From the NCBI GenBank assembly GCA_900544365.1, contig UQVF01000002.1, forward strand, positions 1 to 64,000: a DNA stretch of 64,000 bases, written 5' to 3'. Numbering within the stretch: position 1 is the stretch's first letter; each line of letters begins with the position of its first letter. Below the pieces are notes generated by a model that saw only the letters and a program-made list of their open reading frames with translations, did no database searches and was not told the origin of the DNA. The position numbers and the translations under genes were made by a program. This document shows, one piece after another, positions 7,365-17,359 of this stretch. This stretch comes from an uncultured Veillonella sp. (GTDB lineage Bacteria > Bacillota > Negativicutes > Veillonellales > Veillonellaceae).

Positions 7365-10106
7365 ATGGCAGAGGAAAAGAAAGGTAAGTCCTCACGAGGA
7401 GGGCAAAAGGTACAATCGAAACGAACTACTCCCCTAAAGGACAGTAAACCAAGTAGAACTAGACAGACCAAGTCACAGATAAAAGGCGTTCGAAGCGAGA
7501 TTAAAGGGCTAGTTCTTATGGGCTTTGCCATACTGGCTCTTATAGGCATGGCTGGAGTGGACACTGGTATATGGGGTAGTATTATTAGTGGCATTTTTTC
7601 TTACGGTTTTGGCCTAGGCGGCTGGGTGGTTGCTATATGGGTTCTGTATAATGGTTGGTGTTGGCTATATAGAGGCTCTTTAGCAGCGATTACGAGAAAA
7701 GGGTTGCTATATACAGGAGTATTATTTGTTGTATTAGTACAACTGGTACTGTGGAAAGTAAATAGTGGTGATGAACTAAGTACTACTACATTAACAGAGA
7801 ATGGTGGTGTAGTTGGTGGGTTACTAGGATCTCTATTTAGAAGTTTAGTAGGAGATGCGGGCGGTATTTTATTATCCGCTATTATAGGCGTTGCCTGTGT
7901 ACTAGGAATTACTAAATTGTCACTACGTGAAGGATTGCATAAAGCAAAAGATAAGGCTAGTGTAGGACTTGAAATGGCACAAGAAAAAGCTACAGAAACA
8001 GCTAGTGCTATTCGTGAGCAAGTACATGAATGGCAAGAGGAGTGGCGAGAAGAACGTCGTAAGGCCTATGATCGTGAAAAAGATACAAGGTATCCAAAAC
8101 CAGAAAGCTCATCTGATGAAATAGAAGTGGAAACTAATACGGTTGTAGAAGGTCAGGGTACAATGGACCATAAAACGAAGGTAGAAGTATCAGAACCTAG
8201 TGTAGTTGATGCAGAGTTTAAGGCAACATCAGAAACAATACTGGATGCAGTGAAACAAGAAGGAGTGGAGCCTAGTGGGGATGTAACAATAACACCACCG
8301 ATTGTTGATAGCTGTGAGGATGAAGAGGACTATATTACAGAACCTCAACTTCGTGAAGATGAAGTCGTGACTAGTACTTCTGAAGTAGAATCAGTAGTGG
8401 CTTCTCCGATGGTAGATCGTGAAGAAGAACCTATAGAAGATACGTCATTGCAGGATGTATCAGGAGATATATATTCTACAGATGCAGATGAAGAGTTTTA
8501 TGACAAAGAGGCATCTACTAAATTAGACCCTATAACGCCGCCATCATTTTTACAAACTACAAACTATGTAGAGCCTTTGGTAGAAGTGCCAACTATTGAA
8601 ACAACGAAAGAAGATACAGCAGCAGTAGCTGTGAATACAGATGGCGTGGCTCGTCCAAGAACGAGAGAAAAACCTTACCAATATCCGCCGTTGACGATGC
8701 TTTCACAGGGAAAATCCAATCCGGTTACTAGTGAAGAAGTGGCGCATAATGCAGTCTTGTTAGAAGAAACATTAGATAATTTTGGTATTACAGCAAAAGT
8801 GGTGAATGCCACACAAGGTCCAACGGTAACACGGTATGAATTAGAACCGGCAAAAGGTACAAAAGTAAGCCGAATTATGGGCTTACAAGATGATTTAAAG
8901 ATGAGCTTGGCAGCCGTTGATATTCGTATGGAAGCACCTATTCCAGGGAAATCTGCTGTAGGTATTGAAATCCCTAATAAGAATGTATCCGCTGTTCATC
9001 TGCGAGATGTGTTAGATTGTGAAGAGTTCCAACAAGCTAGTGGCGGTATTCCGGTAGGTCTTGGTAAAGATATTGCGGACATGCCAGTCATAACGGATTT
9101 GGCCAAAATGCCTCATTTATTGGTGGCAGGTTCTACGGGCTCTGGTAAATCGGTTTGTGTCAATACATTGATTTCTAGCATTTTATTTAGTCGTAAGCCA
9201 GATGAAGTGAAATTGATTTTAGTAGATCCAAAAATGGTAGAGTTATCCGTGTATAACGGCATTCCTCATTTGATGTTGCCAGTGGTAACGGATATGAATA
9301 AGGCTGCAGCTGTATTACGCTGGGCAGTTCGTGAAATGGATGCTCGCTATATGACATTGGCCACAGCGGGTGTGCGTAATGTGGCGAGCTATAATAAACA
9401 GAATCCGACTAAATCTATGCCTCTCATTTTGATTATTATCGATGAGTTAGCTGACTTAATGATGACTAATCCAGATGTGGAAGAATCTATAGACCGATTA
9501 GCTGCGAAAGCACGTGCCGCAGGGATTCATATGGTATTGGCAACGCAACGTCCATCAGTGGATGTGATTACAGGCAAAATTAAAGCGAATGTGCCAAGTC
9601 GTATTGCTTTCACAGTGGCTACCCAAATTGATTCTCGTACCATTTTGGACCAAGCAGGAGCAGAACGCCTCTTAGGTCGTGGTGATATGTTATTCAATCC
9701 AATTGGAGCGAATAAACCAATTCGTATTCAAGGAGCCTTTATTTCTGATGAAGAAGTGGAAGAATTAATTGCTTTTGTAAAAGGACAAGGGCAGCCAGAA
9801 TACGATGAAGTGATGATGGCAGAAACAGATAAAGGTGCGGAAAGTTCAGACACGATGAGTAGCGATGAAGAACAAGATGAGCTCTTGGAACGAGCTGTTC
9901 AAATTGTGCTAGAACAACGTAGTGCATCAGCCTCTATTTTGCAGCGTAGATTGCGAGTTGGTTTTTCCAGAGCTGGTCGTTTAATCGATACCATGCAAGA
10001 TATGAAAATTATTGGACCTCCTACAAATAGTAGTAAAGGTCGTGATATTTTAATGGGAGAAGATCAAATTCGAGAACTATATTTCCCAAATTTTACAGTA
10101 GATTAG
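7365..10106 (+). CDS. ftsK: FtsK/SpoIIIE family DNA translocase
   Basis: A 913-residue membrane-anchored DNA pump that clears chromosomal DNA from the division septum. The N-terminal 200 residues hold about four transmembrane segments, for example GLVLMGFAILALIGMAG and LLYTGVLFVVLVQLVLW. A long acidic, low-complexity linker (residues 210-430) rich in Glu, Asp, Ser and Thr follows. The motor domain has Walker A GSTGSGKSV and Walker B LILIIIDELADLM. The C-terminal gamma winged helix contains QRRLRVGFSRAGRLID, which in the family reads KOPS-type DNA sequences. ATG 7365 has GGAG 6 bases upstream and was preferred to TTG 7353. Confidence 0.95.
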   Translation: MAEEKKGKSSRGGQKVQSKRTTPLKDSKPSRTRQTKSQIKGVRSEIKGLVLMGFAILALIGMAGVDTGIWGSIISGIFSYGFGLGGWVVAIWVLYNGWCWLYRGSLAAITRKGLLYTGVLFVVLVQLVLWKVNSGDELSTTTLTENGGVVGGLLGSLFRSLVGDAGGILLSAIIGVACVLGITKLSLREGLHKAKDKASVGLEMAQEKATETASAIREQVHEWQEEWREERRKAYDREKDTRYPKPESSSDEIEVETNTVVEGQGTMDHKTKVEVSEPSVVDAEFKATSETILDAVKQEGVEPSGDVTITPPIVDSCEDEEDYITEPQLREDEVVTSTSEVESVVASPMVDREEEPIEDTSLQDVSGDIYSTDADEEFYDKEASTKLDPITPPSFLQTTNYVEPLVEVPTIETTKEDTAAVAVNTDGVARPRTREKPYQYPPLTMLSQGKSNPVTSEEVAHNAVLLEETLDNFGITAKVVNATQGPTVTRYELEPAKGTKVSRIMGLQDDLKMSLAAVDIRMEAPIPGKSAVGIEIPNKNVSAVHLRDVLDCEEFQQASGGIPVGLGKDIADMPVITDLAKMPHLLVAGSTGSGKSVCVNTLISSILFSRKPDEVKLILVDPKMVELSVYNGIPHLMLPVVTDMNKAAAVLRWAVREMDARYMTLATAGVRNVASYNKQNPTKSMPLILIIIDELADLMMTNPDVEESIDRLAAKARAAGIHMVLATQRPSVDVITGKIKANVPSRIAFTVATQIDSRTILDQAGAERLLGRGDMLFNPIGANKPIRIQGAFISDEEVEELIAFVKGQGQPEYDEVMMAETDKGAESSDTMSSDEEQDELLERAVQIVLEQRSASASILQRRLRVGFSRAGRLIDTMQDMKIIGPPTNSSKGRDILMGEDQIRELYFPNFTVD

Positions 10107-10159
10107 AGTAGTGTGCCATTTGCGTTATGTAGATGGCACCTATATGTATAGGAGGTTCT

Positions 10160-10606
10160 ATGGCATCGATTGGCGAAGAACTTAGACGTGAGCGTCAACG
10201 ACGCGGTTTAACATTAGAACAAATTGAAGATGTATTACATATAAAAGTAGCTTACCTGCATGCTTTAGAGCATGATGAGTTTAATCGCATTCCAGGAAGT
10301 GTGTACACAAAAGGGTTCATAAAAAACTATAGTGAACTACTGGGCTTGGATAGCCGTCGTTTGGTGGATACTTTTAAAAATAGAATGGGTGAATCCTTAA
10401 CGATTCCTAAACGCAGAAGGGTGTCAAAAGAACAAGAGAAGACAGATGCCTTTCGAGAACAGGAATTGATTGAGGCGCCGAAACAACGATTAACTTATGA
10501 AAGTCGCAAGGCGAAACGACAAAAAACAATGATGATAGAACGATTTGTGGTAGGTGGTATTTTATTACTCATCATTCTGTTTTTGGGTTGGCTATTTTTC
10601 GTGTAA
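10160..10606 (+). CDS. RodZ-like helix-turn-helix membrane protein
   Basis: A 148-residue protein with an N-terminal HTH of the RodZ/XRE type (IGEELRRERQRRGLTLEQIE, then YTKGFIKNYSELLGLD). A basic linker and one C-terminal transmembrane helix ending in LGWLFFV follow. This matches the cytoplasmic half of RodZ, which links MreB to the envelope and helps set cell shape, but the usual periplasmic domain is missing. Coccoid Negativicutes may not need full RodZ function, so the role is uncertain. ATG 10160 is preceded by GGAGG at 6 bases. The gene lies between ftsK and the YgiQ gene. Confidence 0.75.
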   Translation: MASIGEELRRERQRRGLTLEQIEDVLHIKVAYLHALEHDEFNRIPGSVYTKGFIKNYSELLGLDSRRLVDTFKNRMGESLTIPKRRRVSKEQEKTDAFREQELIEAPKQRLTYESRKAKRQKTMMIERFVVGGILLLIILFLGWLFFV

Positions 10607-10624
10607 TACAGCATAAGGAATACT

Positions 10625-12586
10625 ATGAAAGAACAATATTTAATTACTACAAAAGCAGAAATGGACGAACGAGGATGGGCTGAACTTGATTTTGTCATTA
10701 TCAGCGGTGATGCCTATGTGGATCATCCTTCCTTCGCGCCTACTGTGATTGGTAGATTATTAGAGTCCTATGGATATCGAGTAGGTATCATAGCTCAACC
10801 AGATTGGAATGATGTAAACGCCTTTAAGGTACTAGGAAAACCTAGATTGGCGTCCTTGGTGACAGCAGGTAATTTAGATAGTATGCTCAATAAATTTACG
10901 GCTGCCAAGAAACATCGTCGTGATGATGGGTATTCTCCAGGAGGCGAATCTGGACGCCGCCCAGACCGAGCTACGGTAGTGTATGCCAATCGTATGCGAG
11001 AGGCTTTTAAAGGGGTACCTGTTGTTATTGGGGGCATTGAAGCTAGTTTGCGGAGATTTGCCCATTATGACTATTGGTCGGATACGGTACGCCGTTCTAT
11101 ATTGATGGATAGTAAGGCAGATGTCCTCATCTACGGCATGGGAGAAAAACAAATTCGTGAAATTGCAGAAGCCTTGGATAAAGACCAATTAGAAAAACGA
11201 TTGCCTATGATCAAAGGGATTTGTTATGTTGCCAACATAGTGCCAGAGAATGCCATTGAATGCCCATCTTATGAAGCAATATCAGCAGATAAAGAAGTCT
11301 TTGCTAAAGCTTTTAAGATGCAATTTGATGAGCAGGATCCATACTATGGGAAAACAGTGGCGCAAGGACATGGCAATCGCTATATTGTGCAGAATAGTCC
11401 AGCCTTGCCATTAACACAGGAAGAAATGGACCATGTCTATAGTTTACCTTATACGAGAAAATGGCATCCTATGTATGATGCGGCTGGCGGAGTGCCTGCC
11501 TTAGTAGAAGTGCAATTTAGTATTACTAGCCATCGAGGCTGTTTTGGGAGTTGTTCTTTCTGTGCTATTACAAGTCATCAAGGACGAATTATTCAAAATC
11601 GTAGTCATCAGTCCATCTTAGATGAGGCTCACCGTATGACTACTATGGATGGATTTAAAGGATACATTTACGATGTAGGGGGACCTACGGCAAACTTCCG
11701 TCATGTTGCTTGCGATAAACAGTTGAAAGCAGGTGCTTGTAAGGGGAAAACATGTGCTGCGCCCAAGGCATGTCCTCAGTTAAACACGAATCATGATGAC
11801 TATGTGAGCATTTTGCGGAAAGTACGCAATGTAAAAGGTGTAAAAAAAGTATTTGTTCGCTCTGGCTTACGGTATGACTATGTATTGGATGATAATAACA
11901 AAGAATTCGTTCGAGAACTGTGCGAACATCACGTGAGTGGTCAATTAAAAGTAGCTCCTGAACATGTGTCAGAACATGTAACGACCATTATGGGAAAAGC
12001 TAATAAAAGTTACTTTTTAAAATTTAAATCTTGGTTTGATGAGGCGAACCGCAAATTAGGTAAACAACAATTTTTGGTGCCTTATTTTATGAGTTCTCAT
12101 CCAGGCTGTACCTTAGAAGATGCTATCGAATTGGCAGAGTTTTTGCGAGATCAAAATATGACGCCAGAGCAGGTACAAGATTTTATTCCTACCCCAGGTA
12201 GTTTATCGACAGCCATGTATTACACAGGAATTAATCCTCTTACAGGTGAATCTGTTTATGTGGCTAAAAAAGGCAGAGATAAAGCTATGCAACGGGCTTT
12301 GATGCAATATAAACGTGAAGAAAATTACGATTTAGTAAAAGAAGCTTTAATCAAAGCGAATCGCAGAGATTTAATCGGGTTTGGACCACTATGCTTGATT
12401 CCTCCGCGTAATATAAGACGAAATACTCCAAAACCTAATGGCGGTAAATCTTCAGCTAAAGGTGGAGTAAAACCGGCAGCTAGGAGACAAGGACCTATAC
12501 AAGGGGGACAACGTGCAAATGGTGGTTCTAAAATTGGTATAGGGAATCGAAAAAATCAAGGAATGAAAAAAAGGAATTTTGACTAG
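10625..12586 (+). CDS. ygiQ: YgiQ family radical SAM protein
   Basis: A 653-residue protein with the family's N-terminal domain (DFVIISGDAYVDHPSFAP), the cluster motif CFGSCSFC (CxxxCxxC) near residue 307, and the YgiQ-specific region CKGKTCAAPKAC. The C-terminal 60 residues are basic and low complexity. YgiQ (UPF0313) proteins are cytoplasmic and their reaction is not established. It follows the RodZ-like gene by 18 bases and is probably in the same transcription unit. Confidence 0.92.
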   Translation: MKEQYLITTKAEMDERGWAELDFVIISGDAYVDHPSFAPTVIGRLLESYGYRVGIIAQPDWNDVNAFKVLGKPRLASLVTAGNLDSMLNKFTAAKKHRRDDGYSPGGESGRRPDRATVVYANRMREAFKGVPVVIGGIEASLRRFAHYDYWSDTVRRSILMDSKADVLIYGMGEKQIREIAEALDKDQLEKRLPMIKGICYVANIVPENAIECPSYEAISADKEVFAKAFKMQFDEQDPYYGKTVAQGHGNRYIVQNSPALPLTQEEMDHVYSLPYTRKWHPMYDAAGGVPALVEVQFSITSHRGCFGSCSFCAITSHQGRIIQNRSHQSILDEAHRMTTMDGFKGYIYDVGGPTANFRHVACDKQLKAGACKGKTCAAPKACPQLNTNHDDYVSILRKVRNVKGVKKVFVRSGLRYDYVLDDNNKEFVRELCEHHVSGQLKVAPEHVSEHVTTIMGKANKSYFLKFKSWFDEANRKLGKQQFLVPYFMSSHPGCTLEDAIELAEFLRDQNMTPEQVQDFIPTPGSLSTAMYYTGINPLTGESVYVAKKGRDKAMQRALMQYKREENYDLVKEALIKANRRDLIGFGPLCLIPPRNIRRNTPKPNGGKSSAKGGVKPAARRQGPIQGGQRANGGSKIGIGNRKNQGMKKRNFD

Positions 12587-12616
12587 GTATCTCTAATAGG
12601 TAAAGGAGGTGAATCT

Positions 12617-13660
12617 ATGAAACGGTTACGATTACTCATTCTATATATAGTGATAGTGGTAGGCATATTCAGTCTAGGACTCTGGCTTAATGATATGAAA
12701 CAAGATCAAGCGGATCGACGTGTGATTTCTACAAGAGCAGAAATTACTGTTTATACAGATAGAGACCTTGAAGTCATGACAGCTCTGGGGCAGGTTTACG
12801 AAAGAGAAGCGCAGGTAAGAGTGCATGTTATTCCAATACCGCCGAACCAAATGGCTACACGCCTAGCATTGCCAGAGGCAGAGCAACAAGGAGATCTTGT
12901 GATTTCTACGAAAACAAATCTCGAGGAAGGGGTTGAGCATGGAGCGTTTCGTAGATTACCAGTTACCTTAACCCATATGGTAGATACAGTATTTCACGGA
13001 CTGGATGAACAGTGGGTAGGGATATGGTATGATCCCTATGTCTTAGCCTTACATGATACCTTTTATGGTAGTCAGGGGAAATATGTAAATACTTGGTTTT
13101 CCTTAGCCTACACAGGGCCATGGCGCATAGCGGTGACCGACTTTGTAGCCGATGCCTCATCGATTACCTTATTAAATACTTTTGGTGCTATCTACGGCCC
13201 AGAGGGAGCTATTTCCTACTTTGACAGTTTGCGGCCACGTATTGTGCAGTATGCAAAAGCTTTGCCATCTTCAGTACGCATGGCGGCTATCGGAGATGTA
13301 CAGGTCAGTGTAGGACATTATTCAGATGCCAAATTGTATGAGGCTCATAAATATCCTTTGACCATTCTATATCCTAGGGAGGGCACTCCTTATGATATGA
13401 TGGGCGTAGGGATTTTGAAAGGTTCCAGTAATGTCGGTGAGAGTGAAGCGTTTGTGAGCTGGCTACTTTCAGAACGGGTACAATCCGTATTGAAAGAGGC
13501 AGATATGTATTATTTGCCGACTATAGAAACGGTGGAGTCTCAGAAGGACCGTCAAGGTAATCACCTTGTATTATGGAATGCAGGGATTGTGAAAGAAGAG
13601 CAAGATAAAATATTACAAGAATGGATACGACAAGTGCGTTTTAGAAAGGATACACCATGA
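12617..13660 (+). CDS. Extracellular solute-binding protein (type 2 fold)
   Basis: A 347-residue exported protein. An N-terminal hydrophobic segment (LRLLILYIVIVVGIFSLGLWL) acts as an uncleaved anchor or signal peptide, and no lipobox cysteine is seen. The mature part starts ITVYTDRDLEVM and contains IPPNQMATRLALPEAE, which resembles iron/thiamine-type (FbpA, ThiB) ABC binding proteins. No permease or ATPase gene lies next to it, so either the partners are elsewhere or it has another job. A strong GGAGGTGA ribosome binding site precedes ATG 12617. Its stop overlaps the rimO start (ATGA), so it is co-translated with rimO. The ligand is unknown. Confidence 0.7.
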   Translation: MKRLRLLILYIVIVVGIFSLGLWLNDMKQDQADRRVISTRAEITVYTDRDLEVMTALGQVYEREAQVRVHVIPIPPNQMATRLALPEAEQQGDLVISTKTNLEEGVEHGAFRRLPVTLTHMVDTVFHGLDEQWVGIWYDPYVLALHDTFYGSQGKYVNTWFSLAYTGPWRIAVTDFVADASSITLLNTFGAIYGPEGAISYFDSLRPRIVQYAKALPSSVRMAAIGDVQVSVGHYSDAKLYEAHKYPLTILYPREGTPYDMMGVGILKGSSNVGESEAFVSWLLSERVQSVLKEADMYYLPTIETVESQKDRQGNHLVLWNAGIVKEEQDKILQEWIRQVRFRKDTP

Positions 13661-14997
13661 GTAAGTTGTTAGGTTATATTAGTTTAGGTTGCGCCAAGAA
13701 TTTGGTAGATACAGAGGTGATGCTAGGAGTTTTACAGGATAATGGATATGAAATCACAGAAGAACTGGAAAAAGCAGAAATCATTATTATTAATACTTGC
13801 ACATTTATCGAAAAAGCAAAAGAAGAATCCATCAATACCATATTAGAGGCTGGTCAGTATAAGCAATATGGTGATTGTAAAGGTCTTATTGTAGCAGGTT
13901 GTTTGAGTCAGCAATACCAAGAAGAATTGTTTACAGAAATTCCGGAGATTGATGCCCTCATTGGGACTGGATCTTGGAATCGTATTATGGAAGCCGTGGA
14001 GGCTATTCAACAAGGTCAACGTATTTGTATTATGGATAGCATGACAAATATGTATGATGAAGGTATGCCACGGATGATGACCACACCGGACTACAGTGCA
14101 TATGTAAAAATTTCTGAAGGATGTAATAATGGTTGTACTTTCTGTATCATTCCGAAGGTACGTGGGGCCTATCGCAGTCGCTCTATAGAGTCCATTGAAC
14201 GAGAAGTGCAGCAGCTAGCAGAAGTAGGTGTGAAAGAAGTGGTGTTGATTGCACAAGATACTACCTACTATGGGGCTGATTTGAACAATGGTACACCGTT
14301 GCTTTCAGAGTTGTTGAAACGATTGGCAAAAATTGAAGGCATCGAATGGATTCGTATGTTGTACTTATATCCAAAACACTTCTCTGATGAATTGTTAGAA
14401 ACAATCATGACGGAACCGAAGGTGTGCAAATATATCGACATGCCACTACAGCATATTAACAATACCGTGTTACACCGGATGAACCGTAAAGATACTCGGG
14501 AAAATATTGTAGCCTTGTTACATAAAATTCGTAATCGCAGCGAGCATATTACACTGCGCACATCCCTTATCGTAGGGTTCCCTGGGGAAACAGAAGAACA
14601 ATTCCAAGAATTGGCGGACTTTGTAAAAGATATCCGATTTGACCACATGGGGGTATTTACGTATTCCCAAGAGGATGGTACACCAGCAGGGATGATGGAA
14701 GAGCAGATACCAGAGGAAGTGAAAGAAGAACGATACCATACATTGATGGCCATTCAAGCACAAGTCTCAGAGGAGCATAATCGGGATTTGGAGGGAACGA
14801 TTCATCAAGGTATGATAGAATCTATCGATGAAGTAGAGCCAGGTAAGTTTTTGGCACGAGGTCGTCTACAAATGCAGGCTCCCGATGTGGATGGTAACAT
14901 GTATGTAGAAGATGTAACAGGACTGTCTGAAGGCGATATTGTGACGGTAAAAGTATCACAAGGGTTTGCCTATGACGTGGTAGTAGAAACTGTATAG
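13657..14997 (+). CDS. rimO: Ribosomal protein S12 methylthiotransferase RimO
   Basis: A 446-residue radical SAM methylthiotransferase that adds a methylthio group to an aspartate of ribosomal protein S12. The N-terminal UPF0004 domain has conserved cysteines in SLGCAKNLVDTE, NTCTFIEKAKEES and VAGCLSQQY, which hold the auxiliary cluster. The radical SAM motif is CNNGCTFC in ISEGCNNGCTFCIIPKVRG. A C-terminal TRAM domain lies at about residues 375-446. GCAKNLVDTEVM and the length separate RimO from MiaB. The start overlaps the preceding gene by 4 bases. Confidence 0.95.
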   Translation: MSKLLGYISLGCAKNLVDTEVMLGVLQDNGYEITEELEKAEIIIINTCTFIEKAKEESINTILEAGQYKQYGDCKGLIVAGCLSQQYQEELFTEIPEIDALIGTGSWNRIMEAVEAIQQGQRICIMDSMTNMYDEGMPRMMTTPDYSAYVKISEGCNNGCTFCIIPKVRGAYRSRSIESIEREVQQLAEVGVKEVVLIAQDTTYYGADLNNGTPLLSELLKRLAKIEGIEWIRMLYLYPKHFSDELLETIMTEPKVCKYIDMPLQHINNTVLHRMNRKDTRENIVALLHKIRNRSEHITLRTSLIVGFPGETEEQFQELADFVKDIRFDHMGVFTYSQEDGTPAGMMEEQIPEEVKEERYHTLMAIQAQVSEEHNRDLEGTIHQGMIESIDEVEPGKFLARGRLQMQAPDVDGNMYVEDVTGLSEGDIVTVKVSQGFAYDVVVETV

Positions 14998-15009
14998 GAT
15001 GGTGATAGC

Positions 15010-16245
15010 ATGATCGTAGAATTAATCTCTACAGGATCGGAATTATTGCTAGGACATATTGTCAATACAAATGTAAAATGGCTCAGTGAAGAATTGAACA
15101 ATCGTGGCTATTCTGTGTCATACCAAACAACGGTGGGTGATAATCCTGAACGTATGAAAGAAGTATTTCAGCGAGCAGGGAAACGAGCAGATATTGTAAT
15201 CAGTTCTGGAGGCTTAGGAGCTACCCAAGGAGATATTACTCGAAAAGCTTTGGCAGATGCCTTGGGATTGCCTTTGGTATTTCACGAAGAAGCAGGTCGT
15301 GAGGTGGATTCTTTTTATGAGAAACAAGGACGGGTAAAACCTTACGAATCTGATCGAGATCGGTATTTACCAAAAGGGGCAAAGGTACTACATAATCCAG
15401 TAGGTGTGGCACCAGCAGTGGTAGTGGAACAGGATAATAGAGTATATGTTTTATTACCAGGGCCTCCATCAGAATTACAAGGAACCTTTGTAGAAAGTGT
15501 CAGTCCCTTTTTGGAACAACGTTTTGGACAGCAAGGGATGATCTATTCTGAACGGTATGCTGTGTATGGATATCGTGAAATGCAATTAGAGACTCTATTG
15601 CAAGACTTGATTCAGAACCAGCATAACCCAACGATAGCACTATTGATCAAACCAGGATACATTGAAATTCGTTTAACTGCAAAAGGGGCGTCAAAAGCAG
15701 ACTGTCAGGAAAAACTAGGTCCATGGAGATCTATCCTCTTAGAACGATTGGAAGATATCCGTAGTTTAGATACATCGGTATTAGAAGACTTTCACAAGGT
15801 GGCTCTGGACGCAGGTATTACCATAGGAACTGCTGAGTCTTGTACAGGGGGCCTAGTAGGAAAAACATTGACTGACTTAGGTGGTAGCAGTGGCTATTAT
15901 CAAGGTGGTATTATCTCCTACGCGAATTCGGTGAAAGAACGAGTGTTAGGCGTATCATCAGATACATTGGCAACACATGGTGCGGTCAGTGAAGAAACAG
16001 CTACAGAAATGGTAGAAGGTGTATTTCGTGTATTGCGTACAGATTATGCTATTGCGACCACAGGGATAGCTGGTCCAGGCGGTGGTAGTCAGGAAAAACC
16101 AGTGGGCCTTGTGTATATTGGTATTGGCACGCCCCGAGGTATTACTGTACATAAAGAAATATTTATAGGGGATCGTACTAGTATCCGTAACAGTGTAGCG
16201 GAACGAGCGATTCAATATATATATAAAGAATTAATAGAAAGGTAG
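15010..16245 (+). CDS. cinA: CinA family protein (nicotinamide-nucleotide amidase / competence-damage inducible)
   Basis: A 411-residue two-domain protein. The N-terminal half is a molybdopterin-binding-like (MoCF) domain starting with ELISTGSELLLGHIVNTN and containing SSGGLGATQGD and LLPGPPSEL. The C-terminal half is the CinA domain with GTAESCTGGLVGK and TTGIAGPGGG, which has NMN deamidase activity in characterized members. It lies directly upstream of recA, 4 bases from it, the same cinA-recA order seen in many Firmicutes and linked to competence and DNA repair. Co-transcription with recA is inferred from the spacing. Confidence 0.94.
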   Translation: MIVELISTGSELLLGHIVNTNVKWLSEELNNRGYSVSYQTTVGDNPERMKEVFQRAGKRADIVISSGGLGATQGDITRKALADALGLPLVFHEEAGREVDSFYEKQGRVKPYESDRDRYLPKGAKVLHNPVGVAPAVVVEQDNRVYVLLPGPPSELQGTFVESVSPFLEQRFGQQGMIYSERYAVYGYREMQLETLLQDLIQNQHNPTIALLIKPGYIEIRLTAKGASKADCQEKLGPWRSILLERLEDIRSLDTSVLEDFHKVALDAGITIGTAESCTGGLVGKTLTDLGGSSGYYQGGIISYANSVKERVLGVSSDTLATHGAVSEETATEMVEGVFRVLRTDYAIATTGIAGPGGGSQEKPVGLVYIGIGTPRGITVHKEIFIGDRTSIRNSVAERAIQYIYKELIER

Positions 16246-16249
16246 AACA

Positions 16250-17359
16250 ATGGCAAAGGATAAAGCAAAAGAAGCAGCAATTGATATGAAAAGTGGATCT
16301 CAAGAAGATCGCATGAGAGCCTTAGAAGGGGCTTTAAAACAAATTGAAAAAGATTTCGGTCAAGGTGCGATTATGCGCATGGGCGAAGCAGCTGATAAAA
16401 TGAATATTGAAGTCATTTCTACAGGTGTGTTGGCCCTAGACTTGGCGGTTGGTGTAGGGGGATTCCCACGTGGCCGTATTATTGAAATTTATGGCCCAGA
16501 GTCCTCTGGTAAAACTACAGTGGCTTTACATGCAGCAGCAGAAGCACAACGTAATGGTGGAGTTGTTGCTTTCATTGATGCAGAACATGCACTAGACCCT
16601 GTATATGCAAAAAAATTAGGTGTAGATATTAATAGTTTGTTGATTTCCCAACCAGATAATGGTGAACAAGGTTTGGAGATTACGGAGGCTTTGGTTCGCT
16701 CTGGTGCGGTAGACTTAATTGTGGTGGACTCCGTAGCTGCCTTAACGCCAAAAGTAGAGATTGATGGCGAAATGACAGATGCTCACGTAGGTGTGCATGC
16801 ACGTTTGATGAGTAAAGCATTACGTAAATTAACAAGCTCTATCAGTAAAACTAGAACGGTTATTATTTTTATTAACCAATTGCGTGAAAAAGTGGGCATT
16901 ATGTTTGGTAATCCAGAAACCACAACAGGGGGCCGTGCCTTAAAATTCTACTCTACTATCCGTTTAGATGTGCGCAAAGGGGAAGCCTTAACATCTGCGA
17001 AAGAACATGTGGGTAACCGTACAAAAGTGAAAGTTGTGAAAAATAAAGTAGCACCTCCATTCAAAGTGGCAGAATTTGACTTGATGTTTGGGGAAGGTGT
17101 TTCCTATGAAGGTACATTGATTGATATCGGTGCAAATATTGAAGTCATCAAAAAATCTGGTGCGTGGTATTCCTATAATGGAGAACGTATGGGTCAAGGT
17201 AAAGAAGCGGCTAAAGTATTCTTGAAAGAAAATCCTCAAATTGCTCAAGAAATTGACTCTATCATTCGGGACACATTAGCAGCAGAGCCATTGAATGTGC
17301 TAGGTCATGATGATGAAGTCGATGATGTAGCAACTACTGAAACAGTGGATATGGAATAA
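16250..17359 (+). CDS. recA: Recombinase RecA
   Basis: A 369-residue RecA. It has Walker A GPESSGKTT, Walker B LIVVDSVAAL, loop L1 DAHVGVHARLMSKALRK, loop L2 with INQLREKVGIMFGNPETTTGG, and an acidic C-terminal tail. It forms filaments on single-strand DNA, drives strand exchange and promotes repressor self-cleavage in the SOS response. The ATG follows GAAAGG. Its TAA shares a base with the ATG of recX, so the two are translationally coupled. I see no separate promoter before it. Confidence 0.98.
   Translation: MAKDKAKEAAIDMKSGSQEDRMRALEGALKQIEKDFGQGAIMRMGEAADKMNIEVISTGVLALDLAVGVGGFPRGRIIEIYGPESSGKTTVALHAAAEAQRNGGVVAFIDAEHALDPVYAKKLGVDINSLLISQPDNGEQGLEITEALVRSGAVDLIVVDSVAALTPKVEIDGEMTDAHVGVHARLMSKALRKLTSSISKTRTVIIFINQLREKVGIMFGNPETTTGGRALKFYSTIRLDVRKGEALTSAKEHVGNRTKVKVVKNKVAPPFKVAEFDLMFGEGVSYEGTLIDIGANIEVIKKSGAWYSYNGERMGQGKEAAKVFLKENPQIAQEIDSIIRDTLAAEPLNVLGHDDEVDDVATTETVDME

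Noticed and set aside
7007..7594. 195-codon minus-strand open frame over rarA and ftsK
   Set aside because: Antisense to two conserved genes, with no promoter or ribosome binding site; a shadow frame.
12495..12512. CAAGGGGGACA near the end of the YgiQ gene as a further shufflon site
   Set aside because: It differs from the 11-bp core and lies in the chromosome, far from the recombinase; it is chance similarity in a Gly/Gln-coding stretch.
14268..14753. 161-codon minus-strand open frame inside rimO
   Set aside because: Antisense to a conserved gene, serine-rich product typical of a shadow frame.
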